Source of the DNA: CBDCYS01 sp965224215
GTDB lineage: Bacteria > Acidobacteriota > Terriglobia > Bryobacterales > UBA6623
Length of the DNA: 64,000 nucleotides
Reading direction: 5' to 3'
Assembly: GCA_965224215.1 (NCBI GenBank)
Contig: CBDCYS010000005.1
Span: 19,461-83,460, forward strand
The stretch's first letter is position 1; each line of letters begins with the position of its first letter. Both the position numbers and the translations under genes were made by a program. Below, piece by piece: positions 50,969-60,820 of this stretch. The notes beneath the pieces were generated by a model that was given only the letters and a program-made list of their open reading frames with translations, searched no databases and was not told the DNA's origin.

Positions 50969-51997
50969 GGTGGGTATCCGGTTGACTCAGGTAGCCCCAA
51001 GATGTAGTATGCCGGCAGATGGAAGATTACCCTCAGAACCTGACAGAGTTCGAGGCCCGTTTTAGCAGTGAGGAGGCCTGCCGGGAGTATCTGTTCCGGC
51101 TGCGCTGGCCGGACGGTTTCCGCTGTCCGGGTTGCGGTTGTGGAAAGTCGTGGCCTTTGCGAAAAGTGCTGCTGCAGTGCGCTGCGTGTGGGCGCCAAAC
51201 CTCGGTGACCGCCGGGACCATCTTTCAGGACACGCGCAGCCCTTTGCCGTTGTGGTTTCGTGCGATGTGGTGGGTCACCACCCAAAAGACCGGAGCCAGC
51301 GCTTTGGGACTTCAAGGAGTGTTGGGGCTCAACAGGTACGAAACGGCTTGGACCTGGCTGCACAAAATGCGGCGCGCGATGGTGCGGCCGGGACGGGATT
51401 TGCTGGCCGGGACAGTGGAAGTCGATGAAAGCTACTGGGGCGGGCTCGAAGAGGGCCTGCGGGGCCGAAACCTGAAAAACAAAGCATTGATCGCAGTAGC
51501 CGCTCAAGAGGATGGGCGGGGTATCGGCCGGATTCGCATGAAGAGAATCGAGGATGCCTCGGGCGAGGGCCTGTTGCCTTTCGTGGAGGAGTGCATCGAG
51601 CCGGGCAGCGTGGTGCATACCGACGGCTGGCCCGGTTACTCCGGGTTAAAAAAGGAAGGCTACGTCCATCAGGTCACAGTTGTCAGCAGGCAGGAGCAGT
51701 CCGCGTCGGAATTGATGCCCCGCGTCCACCGCGTGATGTCACTGCTCAAGCGCTGGCTGCTGGGCACCCATCAGGGCGCCGTGAGCCACAAACATCTGGA
51801 CTACTACCTGGACGAGTTCACCTTCCGTTTCAACCGCCGCAAATCCAAAAGCCGCGGCAAACTCTTATCGGCTCGTCCAGCAGGCGGTAGCCGTGGATCC
51901 GGCGACTTACAAGATGATTGTTCACCCGGTTACAGAACCCAAGAAAATCCCCAAACCACAAGATATTGGGGCTACCTGAGTCAACCGGATACCCATC
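50969..51997 (+). mobile_element. IS1595-family element B (1029 bp), with AAAACGAA duplication
   Basis: Ends share TGGGTATCCGGTTGACTCAG as inverted repeats. The 8-bp duplication AAAACGAA is at 50961-50968 and 51998-52005. It is a different subtype from element A (39019), with different ends. Confidence 0.9.
51019..51979 (+). pseudogene. IS1595-family transposase B, C-terminal frameshift
   Basis: ISXO2-like protein: zinc ribbon FRCPGCGCGKSW and LQCAACGRQTSVTAGT, Asp in TVEVDESYWGGLEEG, Asp in VVHTDGWPGYSGLKKEGYVH, and DEFTFRFNRRKSKSRGKL. After KL (about 51868) the expected end YRLVQQAVAVDPATYKMIVH is in another frame, ending at TGA 51977-51979. As read without the shift, an unrelated tail runs out to 52083. 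A one-base indel is likely. The catalytic core is intact. Confidence 0.8.
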
Positions 51998-52004
51998 AAA
52001 ACGA

Positions 52005-52030
52005 AAACAGCGGGGGGCCGCCCGCTGTTT
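52005..52030. terminator. Strong hairpin AAACAGCGGG-N6-CCCGCTGTTT
   Basis: A 10-bp perfect stem, with TTTTCGTTTT on the minus side and CATTGTTTTTATT on the plus side, so it could terminate both strands. Before element B inserted it lay just after the Toprim gene. Confidence 0.65.
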
Positions 52031-52075
52031 CCATTGTTTTTATTGGATGCCGGATCACAGGTGCCGGATCACAGG

Positions 52076-53629
52076 TGTTGTAGCCCAATGATAATGTCCC
52101 CTTAAGCGCCCAATAGAAATGTCCCCTAATCTTAGGGTCCGAAGGAGGAGCCGAGATTGGAAAGGACATGGATGAACGACAAAGAGTTGAGGCGCGGCGA
52201 AGTGCTGAGCCGAGTGAAACGAGGCGATCTGAAATTGACCGAAGCGGCCGAGCTGCTTGAGCTCAGCTACCGCCAGGCGAAGCGGCTCAAGAAGCGTTAT
52301 GGCGAGGGAGGAAGCCCATGGCAACGTCGGCCGCGCTTCGAACCGAGCCAATGACAAACGCCGCGAGCAGGTTCTCGAGTTGGTGCGCGAGAACTACTCC
52401 GGCGAACCGCACGAGCGCTTTGGGCTGACGCCGGCGTCTGAACATCTGGCGACTGATCACGGTCTCGAAGTGCCGCGCGAAACACTGCGGCGCTGGATGC
52501 TCGCCGGCGGCCTGTGGAGCCGCCGCCGCAAACGCAAGCCGCACCGCTCGCGGCGACAGCGTAAAGCGCACTTTGGCGAGCTGATCCAAGTCGACGGCTC
52601 GCACCACGACTGGCTCGAAGGACGCGGGCCGAAAGGTTGCCTGATGAACTTCGTCGACGATGCGAGCGGAGTGGCGCTGTGCCGTTTTTCGAACGAGGAA
52701 ACGACTTGGGCGGCAGCCGACTTGCTCGGAGCCTGGGTGCGTCAATACGGCGTTCCGAAGGCGCTCTATTGCGACTGGGAAAACGTCTACCTACGCCAGC
52801 CGACCTCGCGTGAAGCGATCGAAGGCATCGAGCCCGAGACGCAGTTCGGACGCATGTGCGCCAAGCTGGGCATTGCGATCATCGCCGCTTCGTCACCGCA
52901 AGCCAAGGGCCGCGTGGAGCGCCATCACGGCACGCATCAAGACCGCCTGATCAAGAAGATGCGACTGCAAGGCATTGCTGATTACAAGGCGGCGAACCGC
53001 TATCTCGACGAGCAGTATCTGCCCGAGCACAACGCCAAGTTCGGCTGTGAGCCGTCGGCGGGAGCGGACTTTCATCGGCGCTTATCGAAGCGTTTGGACT
53101 TGAAGTGGGTGTTCTGCTTGGAGGCTGAGCGGGTGGTTTCCGGCGACCGGGTGGTGCGATTCGAGAACCGCTTTTTGCAGTTGAAACCGAAGCGCAATCA
53201 GGCTCTGGGGACAGGCGCGAGAGTCACCGTGCAGCAAGCGTGCGAGGGCGAGTTGCAAGTGGTCTACGAAGACCGCGCGGTGGCTTTTGAGGAGATCGCC
53301 CGGCCGGCGCCGAAGCTGCGTCCCGAGCCGAAGCAACGAGCAGCTCGGCAGGGGAAAAAGCCATCGGCGGACCACCCCTGGCGCAAGTCGCTGCGATCGA
53401 AAAAACGCGCGGCGACGACATAAAAAACAAGGGCTATGGAAATGACGGGACGGATGGAAAGCGTGGAAAACCTCAGCGAACCGCGAAGCGGGTTCGTATC
53501 GCAGCGACAGGTTTCCCACCCTTCCCACCGTCCCTTGGAAATCGCTAAAGCGATTCCCACATTCCCACAGCCCCGACGACGATACTCTCATACATACTTA
53601 CAAACAACAAAACCAAGGGGACATTTCTA
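52076..53629 (+). mobile_element. ISNCY-type element, copy B, right end cut by an IS1380-type element
   Basis: Inverted, near-identical copy of 5003-6540. It starts TGTTGTAGCCCAATGATAAT, and it continues past the point where copy A is cut, to the third ATGTCCCC motif at about 53616-53625. There the element at 53630 begins. A 14-bp tandem (GCCGGATCACAGGT, 52049-52076) precedes it. Confidence 0.8.
52157..53423 (+). pseudogene. ISNCY-family transposase, copy B, 11-bp deletion
   Basis: The same protein as at 5182-6459. Eleven bases are missing after the GGS codons (about 52315), shifting the frame between the HTH part (..KKRYGEGGS) and the HGNVGRASN.. part. The DDE core downstream is unchanged apart from a C-to-S change (NYSGEPH). 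Confidence 0.9.
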
Positions 53630-55295
53630 CCAGGATTTCCATTTTGACCCTGGCACGGGCACAGTATACACCACGCCGCTCCGAACAACACGTCTTTCCC
53701 AGGCTGAACACTGCGCATCACCGTCACCGGTAGCCGCCAGCGTCTCGTCCCACCGTTCACAGACGTTGATTGAGCGGGTTGAACCCCGCTCCGGCCGAGA
53801 CTGTTCCCTGCAAAACGGTTTTGAGCCAAAAGCTGTTGATCCTCGCCCGGTCAAGGCTACCCGCTCGGCAGCGGCAGCGCCCAGATCCTGTGCAGCATGT
53901 CAGCGAACAGCCGCCGGTTCAGATGCCCCTCCGCCAGCAGCAACCAGTAGTAGCGGGCATGCTTGACCAGCCGCCCACCGGTCTTCATCAGCCGGTGCTG
54001 CAAGCTCGTTAGCGACTAGCTTTTGATTCGCTGCGGCAACCCCAGCCGCCGCCAGAGATTACCCAGGTTGTAGGCCAGCACGCTGAGTTGCAGGCGGACT
54101 TCGTTGGCCCGGAAACGATGGCATGACAGCCGTGTCCAGTGTGTCGCCTGTTTGCCTTCTTTGATCCACTGCTCGGCCGTCCCGCGCTTGTTGTAGAAAC
54201 GCACCACTGAGCGACTTGGCAAGCTCATGTTCGTGACGATGAAGCCAATGCGGGGAAACAGCTCACCTAGATGATGCTCGACCTTGGCGACAACCCGTCG
54301 CGCCTTCGACCAGCTCGCGGCCTGATAGCGAAAACTCTTGTAGTGCACCAAGGGCTTGCGGGAGGGCCTTCCCGGTGGACGAAACAAGATGTCTTCGATC
54401 TCCAACTCCAGGCTCCTATTGGCCGGAATGCGAATGGCGTATTGCACTCCGCGTTCCTCGGAAGACTCATAAATCTCCGGCTTAGCAAAGGCCGCATCGC
54501 CCCGGAAGGTGACCTGTTTGGCCGCAGCCTGTTGGCGCTCGATCTCCGGCAGCAGCAACTCGTTCCAGTCCTCAGCACTGTGCACGTTGCCTGGACGCAG
54601 CTTCGCCGCCAGACAATCACCATGCTGGTTGAACAGCAATAGCGGGTGGTAGCAGACCGACTCGAAGTGCCCGTTGTAGGCACTGCCTTCCTGCTGTCCG
54701 TGAACCGGGCTCTCGGTCGAGTCCATGTCCAGCACAACGCGCTCGCAGTCGTCCGTCGTCTCAGCTTGCGCGACCAACTCGCGGTTCACCGCCATCAATC
54801 CCAGCAGATTCTCCTCACTCGCGAGCAGCCCTGTCTCGAAGCTCTGTAGCCGCGAGGTGAGCGCCCCGCCGCGATCCCAGTTCTTCTGCGAGCCGATCAA
54901 GCGAAAGGTCGGATCGGCGGATACTCGAACAGCGTCATTGAGGTCCTCGTAGCCGGCGAGTCGGCTGTAGACCGACTGCCGCAGCAGATCGGCCAGCGGG
55001 AACTTCTTGTTCAAGCCTTGTCGCGAGTCGCTGAGATGCTCCTCGATCAGCTTGCCGAGCCCGAGCCGTTCGTCCAACTCCCGAACCAGGATCAGCCCGC
55101 CGTCGGAAGTGACACGCGATCCTTGGAAATCGACTTTCAATAAGCCGTTGAAGCTTAGCTGGAACGGCTTGTTTTCTTTTTCACCCCTTGGGTGTTGATC
55201 TCCTCAGCGCCTTGAGTGCTTTCCTACCCGCATAAATAAAGGCGTCCGAGCCCACCCGATGGTTAGCAGAATCGAAACTAAAGTGGAAATCCAGG
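53630..55295 (-). mobile_element. Second type of IS1380-family element (about 1.67 kb)
   Basis: Ends are CCAGGATTTCCATTTT at 53630 and, on the complement of 55280-55295, CCTGGATTTCCACTTT. No clear target duplication is present (left flank TTCTA, right flank TTAAG). It inserted in the end of ISNCY copy B. Confidence 0.75.
53857..55140 (-). pseudogene. IS1380-family transposase with late amber codon
   Basis: MKVDFQGSRVTSDGGLILVR start. DDE residues lie in VVLDMDSTESPVHGQQEGSA, FRGDAAFAKPEIYE and VVRFYNKRGTAEQWIKEGKQ. TAG at 54016-54018 stands in place of a Trp codon. The remaining 52 codons to 53857 are open and fit the family (SLTSLQHRLMKTGGRLVKHA, RYYWLLLAEGHLNRRLFADM). Core motifs precede the stop, so a shortened 374-residue protein is still made. 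Confidence 0.9.
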
Positions 55296-55458
55296 TTAAG
55301 GGATTTCGGATTGAAATTGTGAGGTCTCTTTCAGACGACACGATGCCACCTTCCGCCTGAGCGGCGCGTGGAAGAGCGCAGCGCGCAGCCAGGATCGGCC
55401 TAACCTGTCCTAGACTAGAAACCGCAACCCGATCCCTTGAAACGTGCCGGAGGCCAGC

Positions 55459-55611
55459 ATGCGTTGCTCCCAGTGCGGGAAAACGATCCGCGAAAGGCGT
55501 GACCGTCTGATGCTACCGAGAAATAATTTCACATTGAGTAATCCGGTGCCGGAATTTCCGCACCCGACCGCCTGGCAACTCGAAGCCAAGTCGAATCAGG
55601 CGGCTAGCTGA
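55459..55611 (+). CDS. Possible 50-residue zinc-ribbon peptide
   Basis: ATG at 55459 after GCCGGAGG: MRCSQCGKTIRERRDRLMLP.., with a single CxxC and a basic stretch, then an unstructured tail. Too short to classify. It may be the 5' scrap of a longer protein; coding status is uncertain. Confidence 0.3.
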   Translation: MRCSQCGKTIRERRDRLMLPRNNFTLSNPVPEFPHPTAWQLEAKSNQAAS

Positions 55612-55760
55612 ATTCTGGACGGATACGGAGTGTGAACGCTTGGTAGGGTCGAGAACTGGCGCGGTGGCCCTTCAGGACGCTGGCTTGGCTGTATCCGGGG
55701 TTTCCCCCTGCGTGCCCGTTTAGCCCTGTCCGTGGCTCCGTTTCCAGTTCCCGCCTCCTC

Positions 55761-55795
55761 GCACGCAGCGTGCGGATTTCCCGCACTACGCGCTC
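55761..55795 (-). ncRNA. Group II intron domain V
   Basis: Complement reads GAGCGCGTAGTGCGGGAAAT then CCGCACGCTGCGTGC. It is a 34-nt hairpin with the GAAA tetraloop-like apex, lower-stem AGC-type triad region and bulge expected of domain V. Confidence 0.75.
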
Positions 55796-55825
55796 CTGCA
55801 CACTTCGTGTCAAAGCTTATGGGAC

Positions 55826-57193
55826 CTATTCACATGGCGCGACTACCGTGCACGACTGTCGGTAAGCCACCCGGTACTCACTAAAGAGCCCCAGTGTCCG
55901 GTACAGCCAAGCCCGGCTCCATCGCTTCCACCCAAATCCCTGGCGCTGACGGGCTCTGCCCAGATGGCGCCGGATCTTCTTTTCCACCCAGTTTCGGATG
56001 TGCGAGAAACAGCGGCTCGAATGGCCGATCGCAAAGTACTTCACCCAGCCGCGTAGAATCGGATTGATCGTTTCGATCAACCCGTTCAGCGACTGCGATC
56101 GAAAGCTTCGGAAGATCTTCTTGAGCTGGCGCAGCAAGGCCGTCCGTTTCTTGCCTTTCGGCACATACAGCGGCATCCATCGTCCCCGCCTTGAGCGGAT
56201 CCGACGAAACTCAAAACCGAGAAATCCAAAGCTCTCCCCTTGCTCTAGCTCCACCCGGTGGCTTTTGTCCTCGTTCACCTCCACCTGCAGTTTGGCAAAC
56301 TCCTCGCGTAGCCGTTTCTCCACCGCCTGCCGCAGCCAGCGCTGTCGTGGATGCGAGTCCACCAGAATCACCAAGTCATCAGCAAACCTGGCATACTCGA
56401 CTCCCACCCACTGTCCCTGGCGGGTCACTTCTTTCGCCCTCTCCAGCATCTGGTCTACCTCGTTGAGGTACACCTTACTGAGCAACGGCGAAATCACTCC
56501 GCCTTGCGGAACACCCTGCTTCCCCGACGCCTTCAGCAGCAACCGCAGCAGCCACAAAACCTCCTCGTCTCTCACTCGTCGCGCCACTTTCTCCAGCACG
56601 ATATGATGCCGCACTGTGTCGAAGTAGGATCGCAAGTCGAGATCGATCACGTAGGTCTTGCCGCTAACAATCGCCTCTGTTACGCGCCGGATGGCAGCGT
56701 GCGCTGACTTCTTCGGCCGGTAGCCAAACGACCCTGCTTGAAAGTCGGCCTCGAAGATCGGTTCCAGGATCAGCTTCAATACTCCCTGGACCACCCGGTC
56801 CCGGATCGATGGAATCGAAAGCAGGCGTACTTTGCCCTCTTCCTTGGGAATCTCCACCTTCCGTGCCCGTTGAGGTCGATAGCTGCGCTGCACCAGCTCC
56901 TCGCGAAGCTGTTCGAGAAATCCCTCCGCACCCTCGGCTTCGATCGCCTCAAACCTCACCCCGTCAATTCCCGGAGCTCCGTTATTGCGCTTCGCCAGCC
57001 GATAGGCCTCCCGCAGGGTTTCCCGTTTGCAGACGTGCGCATACAACCCCCAAAAGCACCAAGTCGATTCAGCCTTCGCCTTGACGTATAGTCTTCGTCT
57101 CAGATCCTGCAGACTACTGGACGCTTTTATCATTCGTCCCTGCCTCACTGTGTTGACCAAGACTTCATGTGCAGCAAGGTCCCTTCGCTCCAC
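55826..57193 (-). CDS. ltrA: Group II intron reverse transcriptase/maturase
   Basis: 455 residues. RT blocks: RNNGAPGIDGVRFEAIE (RT1), VRLLSIPSIRDRVVQGVLKL, ADFQAGSFGYRPKKSAHAAI, YVIDLDLRSYFDTVRH (RT3 Asp), KQGVPQGGVISPLLSKVYLN and YARFADDLVILVDS (FADD catalytic pair). The thumb and a maturase X region follow (SQSLNGLIETINPILRGWVK, FSHIRNWVEKKIRRHLGRAR). No HNH endonuclease domain is present after it. Complete and probably functional for splicing and retrohoming. Confidence 0.95.
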   Translation of the reverse strand: MERRDLAAHEVLVNTVRQGRMIKASSSLQDLRRRLYVKAKAESTWCFWGLYAHVCKRETLREAYRLAKRNNGAPGIDGVRFEAIEAEGAEGFLEQLREELVQRSYRPQRARKVEIPKEEGKVRLLSIPSIRDRVVQGVLKLILEPIFEADFQAGSFGYRPKKSAHAAIRRVTEAIVSGKTYVIDLDLRSYFDTVRHHIVLEKVARRVRDEEVLWLLRLLLKASGKQGVPQGGVISPLLSKVYLNEVDQMLERAKEVTRQGQWVGVEYARFADDLVILVDSHPRQRWLRQAVEKRLREEFAKLQVEVNEDKSHRVELEQGESFGFLGFEFRRIRSRRGRWMPLYVPKGKKRTALLRQLKKIFRSFRSQSLNGLIETINPILRGWVKYFAIGHSSRCFSHIRNWVEKKIRRHLGRARQRQGFGWKRWSRAWLYRTLGLFSEYRVAYRQSCTVVAPCE

Positions 57194-57685
57194 GGGCGTT
57201 ACCCCGCTTCGTCGCTACTACGGACCTAGCCGCCACCCTCTCGCCTTCCACCGATTTCCTGGTTTCGCCAGTTATACGGCTTCCCTGCTCCGCCGATTTC
57301 TCGACGGGACGAGAAGGGCTTCTCCAGTTGCTTAGCATGCCCTTGTCACCGTGCTGTCCCTAGCACCCCGCCGGAGTGACCAGGCGCTGCAGTCAGTCTG
57401 CGCCAGGCCATGCTGCCTTCGCCCGTGGAAAGAGGGCTCGGCCTCCGGGGTTTTAACTTTTCGAGGCCACCTGTGGGTTCACTCACGTTACGGTCCGGTG
57501 ACTTGCTTACCATCCCAAGGATGGCTTTGTCAGTTGGCTTCATCGGCTTCGTTTCCTCCACACGGATGCAACCCAAGCTACGGGGCTCTGACTTTTACCC
57601 CGGTGGGACTATCTCCCACTGAACATGCCAGCCTTCACTGGACACACTTATCACCAGTTATTTTTTAAGGTAGAATCAGACCCGC

Positions 57686-58189
57686 ATTGTCGGCCGAACC
57701 ATCAGCCACTACAAGATCGTGTCCAAGCTCAGCGAAGGCGGCATGGGTGTCGTCTGCCGGGCTCAGGACATGAAACTCAAACATCCTGCCGCCCTCAAGT
57801 TTCTTGCTTCCCACCTGATCGGTGCTGCGGAAGAAAAAGAACGCTTCATTTCGCGAAGCGCAGGCCCCGGCGGCGCTCGATCACCCCAAACATCCGTGCC
57901 GTTCACAGCATGCACGACGAACGAGGCGTGGTCTTCCTTGCGTTCGCATACATCGATGGACCCACCCTCGCAGACTAGGTTCGAGAGCGTCCGCTGCCAC
58001 TCGACGAAACGCTCTTTGCTGCAATCCAGATGGGTGAAGGTTTGCAGGCGGCCCATGAGAAAGGAATCGTCCACCGAGACAAAGAGGAGGTCGCAAAGGG
58101 CCCGAACGCTCCTCGGCGAGGCGGTCGAGCTGTACGGCCAGATCGGGATGTCACAGCACGTGGCAATGGCCGAGGCGATGCTGAAATGA
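57686..58189 (+). pseudogene. Ser/Thr protein kinase remnant (several frameshifts, internal deletion)
   Basis: The first frame gives IVGRTISHYKIVSKLSEGGM then GVVCRAQDMKLKHPAALKFL (Gly loop and Lys). Frames then change at least twice: REAQAPAALDHPK, then HSMHDERGVVFLAFAYIDGP TLAD, then ..MGEGLQAAHEKGIVHRDKEE (HRD motif, here without the following Asn). The end RTLLGEAVELYGQIGMSQHV AMAEAMLK belongs to the TPR tail of such kinases, so a long middle part is deleted. There is no ATG at the start, only ATT. Confidence 0.8.
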
Positions 58190-58283
58190 GCGGAGAAGCG
58201 ACGGTGCTCCGGTCTGCGACCGATCGTGTGTGTCACTCTACTGTGGTCCAAGCCGATGTGTAGAGTGATGTATCATCAGCGCG

Positions 58284-58481
58284 ATGTCCCAGATGATTCG
58301 TTGGCAGGTCAACATCGGACAGCGGCACGATCGGATGCTGAAGCGTCGCGCCCGACGCCTCAGAGACACCGAGGCGGACATCATTTGCGAGGCGGCGGAA
58401 ATAGGGCGGCCCTTCGGTCGCGGTCAGCGGCTATCCGGCATCATCCCCCGCAAGAGATCTCGAAGATACTGTTGCTTCTGA
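58284..58481 (+). CDS. Possible ribbon-helix-helix (CopG-like) peptide
   Basis: ATG at 58284: MSQMIRWQVNIGQRHDRMLK RRARRLRDTEADIICEAAE. A short strand followed by two helices with R(A)RRL.D.EADIICEAA resembles CopG/RHH antitoxins. The C-terminus is odd and overlaps the DUF2617 gene on the other strand. No toxin gene is adjacent. Weak call. Confidence 0.35.
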   Translation: MSQMIRWQVNIGQRHDRMLKRRARRLRDTEADIICEAAEIGRPFGRGQRLSGIIPRKRSRRYCCF

Positions 58482-58968
58482 CCCCCTGCCCCTCGTGAGG
58501 ATACGTGTGCACAGTCTCCACAGTGAGAGTGGACTCACCGCCACGCCACCCGATGTGCGTGATCGGCTCTTCAAGTTCCCCCTCCACGTGGTACTTGAAG
58601 GTGATCTGATCCTCGCTTGGAAACGCGCCCTGCAGCCGATCTCCACCGCCAAGTTCAAACGGCGTCAATCGGCAGCGGTAGCTCAGGTTGTCGAACGTTC
58701 GGGAGAAGGTCCAGGGCAAATTCGCCGCGCCTTGCTCAAGAACGTGAACCTGTACAGCAGTGGGGGCACAGGTGAGCAGCTCGGTCAGCGCGGCGTCTCC
58801 ATACTCGAGTAGTATGGCGTGGCTTGTGCCCAGTGCATAAAAGGTGACCCAATGGTCGAGCCATTTCACTCGCCGAGATTCGAAGATACGCAAAGGCTCC
58901 AAGCGCGCTCGTCCACTCAACAAGAGGTAACGAAGGGTCGAAGTACTGTGGAGCACCGTGTCCGTCAA
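58441..58968 (-). CDS. DUF2617 family protein
   Basis: 175 residues from a TTG at 58968. The frame is open far upstream, but the upstream part runs antisense into the next gene and has no homology-like features. DUF2617 features are TFYALGTSHAILLEYGDAAL TELLTC and the C-terminal ESTLTVETVHTYPHEGQGVR SNSIFEI (W/V-x-T-x-H-x-YP pattern). In Actinobacteria this family is encoded beside spermidine-synthase-like and DUF350/DUF4178 genes, as it is here. Molecular function unknown. Start choice is based on family length. Confidence 0.65.
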   Translation of the reverse strand: MTDTVLHSTSTLRYLLLSGRARLEPLRIFESRRVKWLDHWVTFYALGTSHAILLEYGDAALTELLTCAPTAVQVHVLEQGAANLPWTFSRTFDNLSYRCRLTPFELGGGDRLQGAFPSEDQITFKYHVEGELEEPITHIGWRGGESTLTVETVHTYPHEGQGVRSNSIFEISCGG

Positions 58969-59284
58969 ATGAGAATGTCCGATAGTTCGCAGCAAGTAGC
59001 GACTCCGCCCGAGCGATTGGGAGGCTCGGGATGATGTTCTTTCTTTTTTGAAGAGAAGAGTCACTATGAAGAACGATATCAGATCGACCGCGAGTCGGCC
59101 TTTTCGGCCCCAGACCTCTGCCTCCCGGTCCAAAGCAGCGTAAACTAGATCTACCGGAGAGCCGCGAGTTTCAACGGAATCCGGACATGCTCCCCTCGAA
59201 CGGTCCGATGGCGTATTTTTCAGACGAACGTCATCGTATAGGAGCGCAAGCCGGGCGTCAAGACCAACTGGGAAGCCACCATCC
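58969..59284. other. Divergent spacer between DUF2617 and the SpeE-like gene
   Basis: No gene recognised. It should hold promoters for both directions. I cannot point to convincing -35/-10 pairs in this GC-rich stretch. Confidence 0.4.
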
Positions 59285-60820
59285 ATGGATGAGCAGAAAA
59301 CCGCTTCGAAGGACGACCGTGCCAAGACCCAGGCCCTCCTCTTCTCGGTCTTCGCCATTGCCACCTGTGGACTGATCTACGAGCTCCTGGCCGGGACCAT
59401 CGCCAGCTACATGCTCGGCGACAGTGTCACCCAGTTCTCCACCATCATCGGCGTCTACCTGTTCTCGATGGGGTTAGGATCCTACCTGTCCCGCTACTTC
59501 CGGAAAGATCTGATCGCGAGCTTCATCCAGATTGAGATCCTGGTTGGCCTCGTCGGCGGGGCTTCCTCCTTGGTCCTCTTCCTGGCCTTTACCGAGCTCA
59601 GTGCGTTCCGGGTGGTGCTCTACTCGTGGGTAGCGGGAACCGGGATCCTGGTCGGGCTGGAGATCCCGTTTGTGATGCGCATCCTCGAGGACCAGTTCCC
59701 GTTCCACGACCTAATCTCGAAGGTCCTGTCGCTCGACTACCTGGGTGCGCTGGCCGCGTCGCTGCTGTTTCCCCTGTGGCTCGTCCCCCAGGTTGGGCTG
59801 ATGCGGTCGTCGTTCGTCTTTGGCGTTCTGAACGTGCTTGTAGCGATCTGGACATGCCACCTGTTTCGCGCGGAGCATCGGCGACCCTTGCTCACCGTCC
59901 AGGCCTACGCCGTCCTCGTGCTGCTCCTGGTCGGAGTGGCTTACTCCGATGTGTTGTCGGAGTTCTCCGAGCGACGCTTGTATCGGGACCCGGTGATCTT
60001 CACCCGCACCTCTCGATATCAGCGCATCGTGGTGACCAACGCACAAGGCGAGCTGCGGCTGTTCTTGAACGGCGAACTCCAGTTTTCTTCCCTCGACGAG
60101 TACCGCTACCACGAGGCACTGGTCCATCCGGGGCTGGCGGCGGTGGCCTCACCGCGGCAGGTCCTCGTGCTCGGCGGCGGGGACGGTATGGCGGTTCGAG
60201 AGATCCTCAAGGACCAGCGGGTCCAGCACGTCACGCTGGTCGAACTGGATCCGGCGATGACGGAGATCTTCACGGATCACGACGCGTTCGCGGCCCTCAA
60301 CAACTACGCGTTGCGGTCGCCTCGGGTGGAGGTTGTCAACGCCGACGCATTCGTCTGGCTTGAGGACAACACGAGCCGGTACGACTTCATCGTCGTCGAT
60401 TTCCCCGACCCCTCGAACTACTCCCTGGGCAAGCTCTACACGACCACGTTCTATATGCGCCTCGCCGCTCACCTGGCCCCAGACGGCGCCGCCGTGATCC
60501 AGAGCTCGTCGCCACTCATGGCCCGTCGTGCTTTCTGGTGCATCGTCGAGACGGTGCGCGCGGCGGGTCTCGAAGCCACGCCCTATCACGTCGCGGTCCC
60601 TTCCTTCGGTGAATGGGGCTACGTCATCGCTTCCCACGAACCCTTTCAGATACCCGGCCGCTTGCCGCGGAAGCTTCGCTTTCTCAACCCGTTGATCATG
60701 CCCTCTCTCTTTGGGTTTCCCGCGGACATGGAGCAGGTCCCTGTCGAGGTCAACCACCTAAACAACCAGATCCTGGTTCGATACCACCAGGGGGAGGGTT
60801 GGGAGCAGTACGCGCCGTGA
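59285..60820 (+). CDS. Membrane-anchored spermidine-synthase-like protein
   Basis: 511 residues. The N-terminal half has about seven membrane helices (FSVFAIATCGLIYELLAGTI, FSTIIGVYLFSMGLGSYLSR, IEILVGLVGGASSLVLFLAF, ..). The C-terminal half is an aminopropyltransferase fold: YQRIVVTNAQGELRLFLNGE (substrate strand), SSLDEYRYHEALVHPGLAA, VLVLGGGDGMAVREILKD (SAM-type glycine loop), VTLVELDPAMTEI and YDFIVVDFPDPSNYSLGKLY (catalytic Asp position). Proteins of this fused type are encoded with PspA, DUF350 or DUF2617 genes in many bacteria. Whether it makes polyamines is not established. Its stop overlaps the next GTG (GTGA). Confidence 0.92.
   Translation: MDEQKTASKDDRAKTQALLFSVFAIATCGLIYELLAGTIASYMLGDSVTQFSTIIGVYLFSMGLGSYLSRYFRKDLIASFIQIEILVGLVGGASSLVLFLAFTELSAFRVVLYSWVAGTGILVGLEIPFVMRILEDQFPFHDLISKVLSLDYLGALAASLLFPLWLVPQVGLMRSSFVFGVLNVLVAIWTCHLFRAEHRRPLLTVQAYAVLVLLLVGVAYSDVLSEFSERRLYRDPVIFTRTSRYQRIVVTNAQGELRLFLNGELQFSSLDEYRYHEALVHPGLAAVASPRQVLVLGGGDGMAVREILKDQRVQHVTLVELDPAMTEIFTDHDAFAALNNYALRSPRVEVVNADAFVWLEDNTSRYDFIVVDFPDPSNYSLGKLYTTTFYMRLAAHLAPDGAAVIQSSSPLMARRAFWCIVETVRAAGLEATPYHVAVPSFGEWGYVIASHEPFQIPGRLPRKLRFLNPLIMPSLFGFPADMEQVPVEVNHLNNQILVRYHQGEGWEQYAP

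Larger units (their letters stand above)
55640..57647 (-). mobile_element. Group II intron (3' limit approximate)
   Basis: A maturase gene lies within, and a domain-V hairpin lies 30-65 bp after its stop. The likely 5' end on the minus strand is GTGTGTCCAGTGAAGGCTGG (complement of 57628-57647), which fits the GUGYG consensus. The 3' end is placed near 55640 by the length after domain V and could be 50 bp off. It lies just upstream of a kinase pseudogene. Confidence 0.75.

Noticed and set aside
55604..55813. Apparent 69-codon gene after the maturase
   Set aside because: It reads through the group II intron domain V and following structure, so it is structured RNA and not a protein.
58969..59364. 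N-terminal extension of the DUF2617 frame
   Set aside because: It overlaps the start of the SpeE-like gene antisense and has no family features; family length supports the start near 58968.
60613..60816. Upstream ATG extension of the FAD oxidase
   Set aside because: It lies within the SpeE-like gene in another frame; the GTGA overlap at 60817 and the Tat-like start right after it are better.
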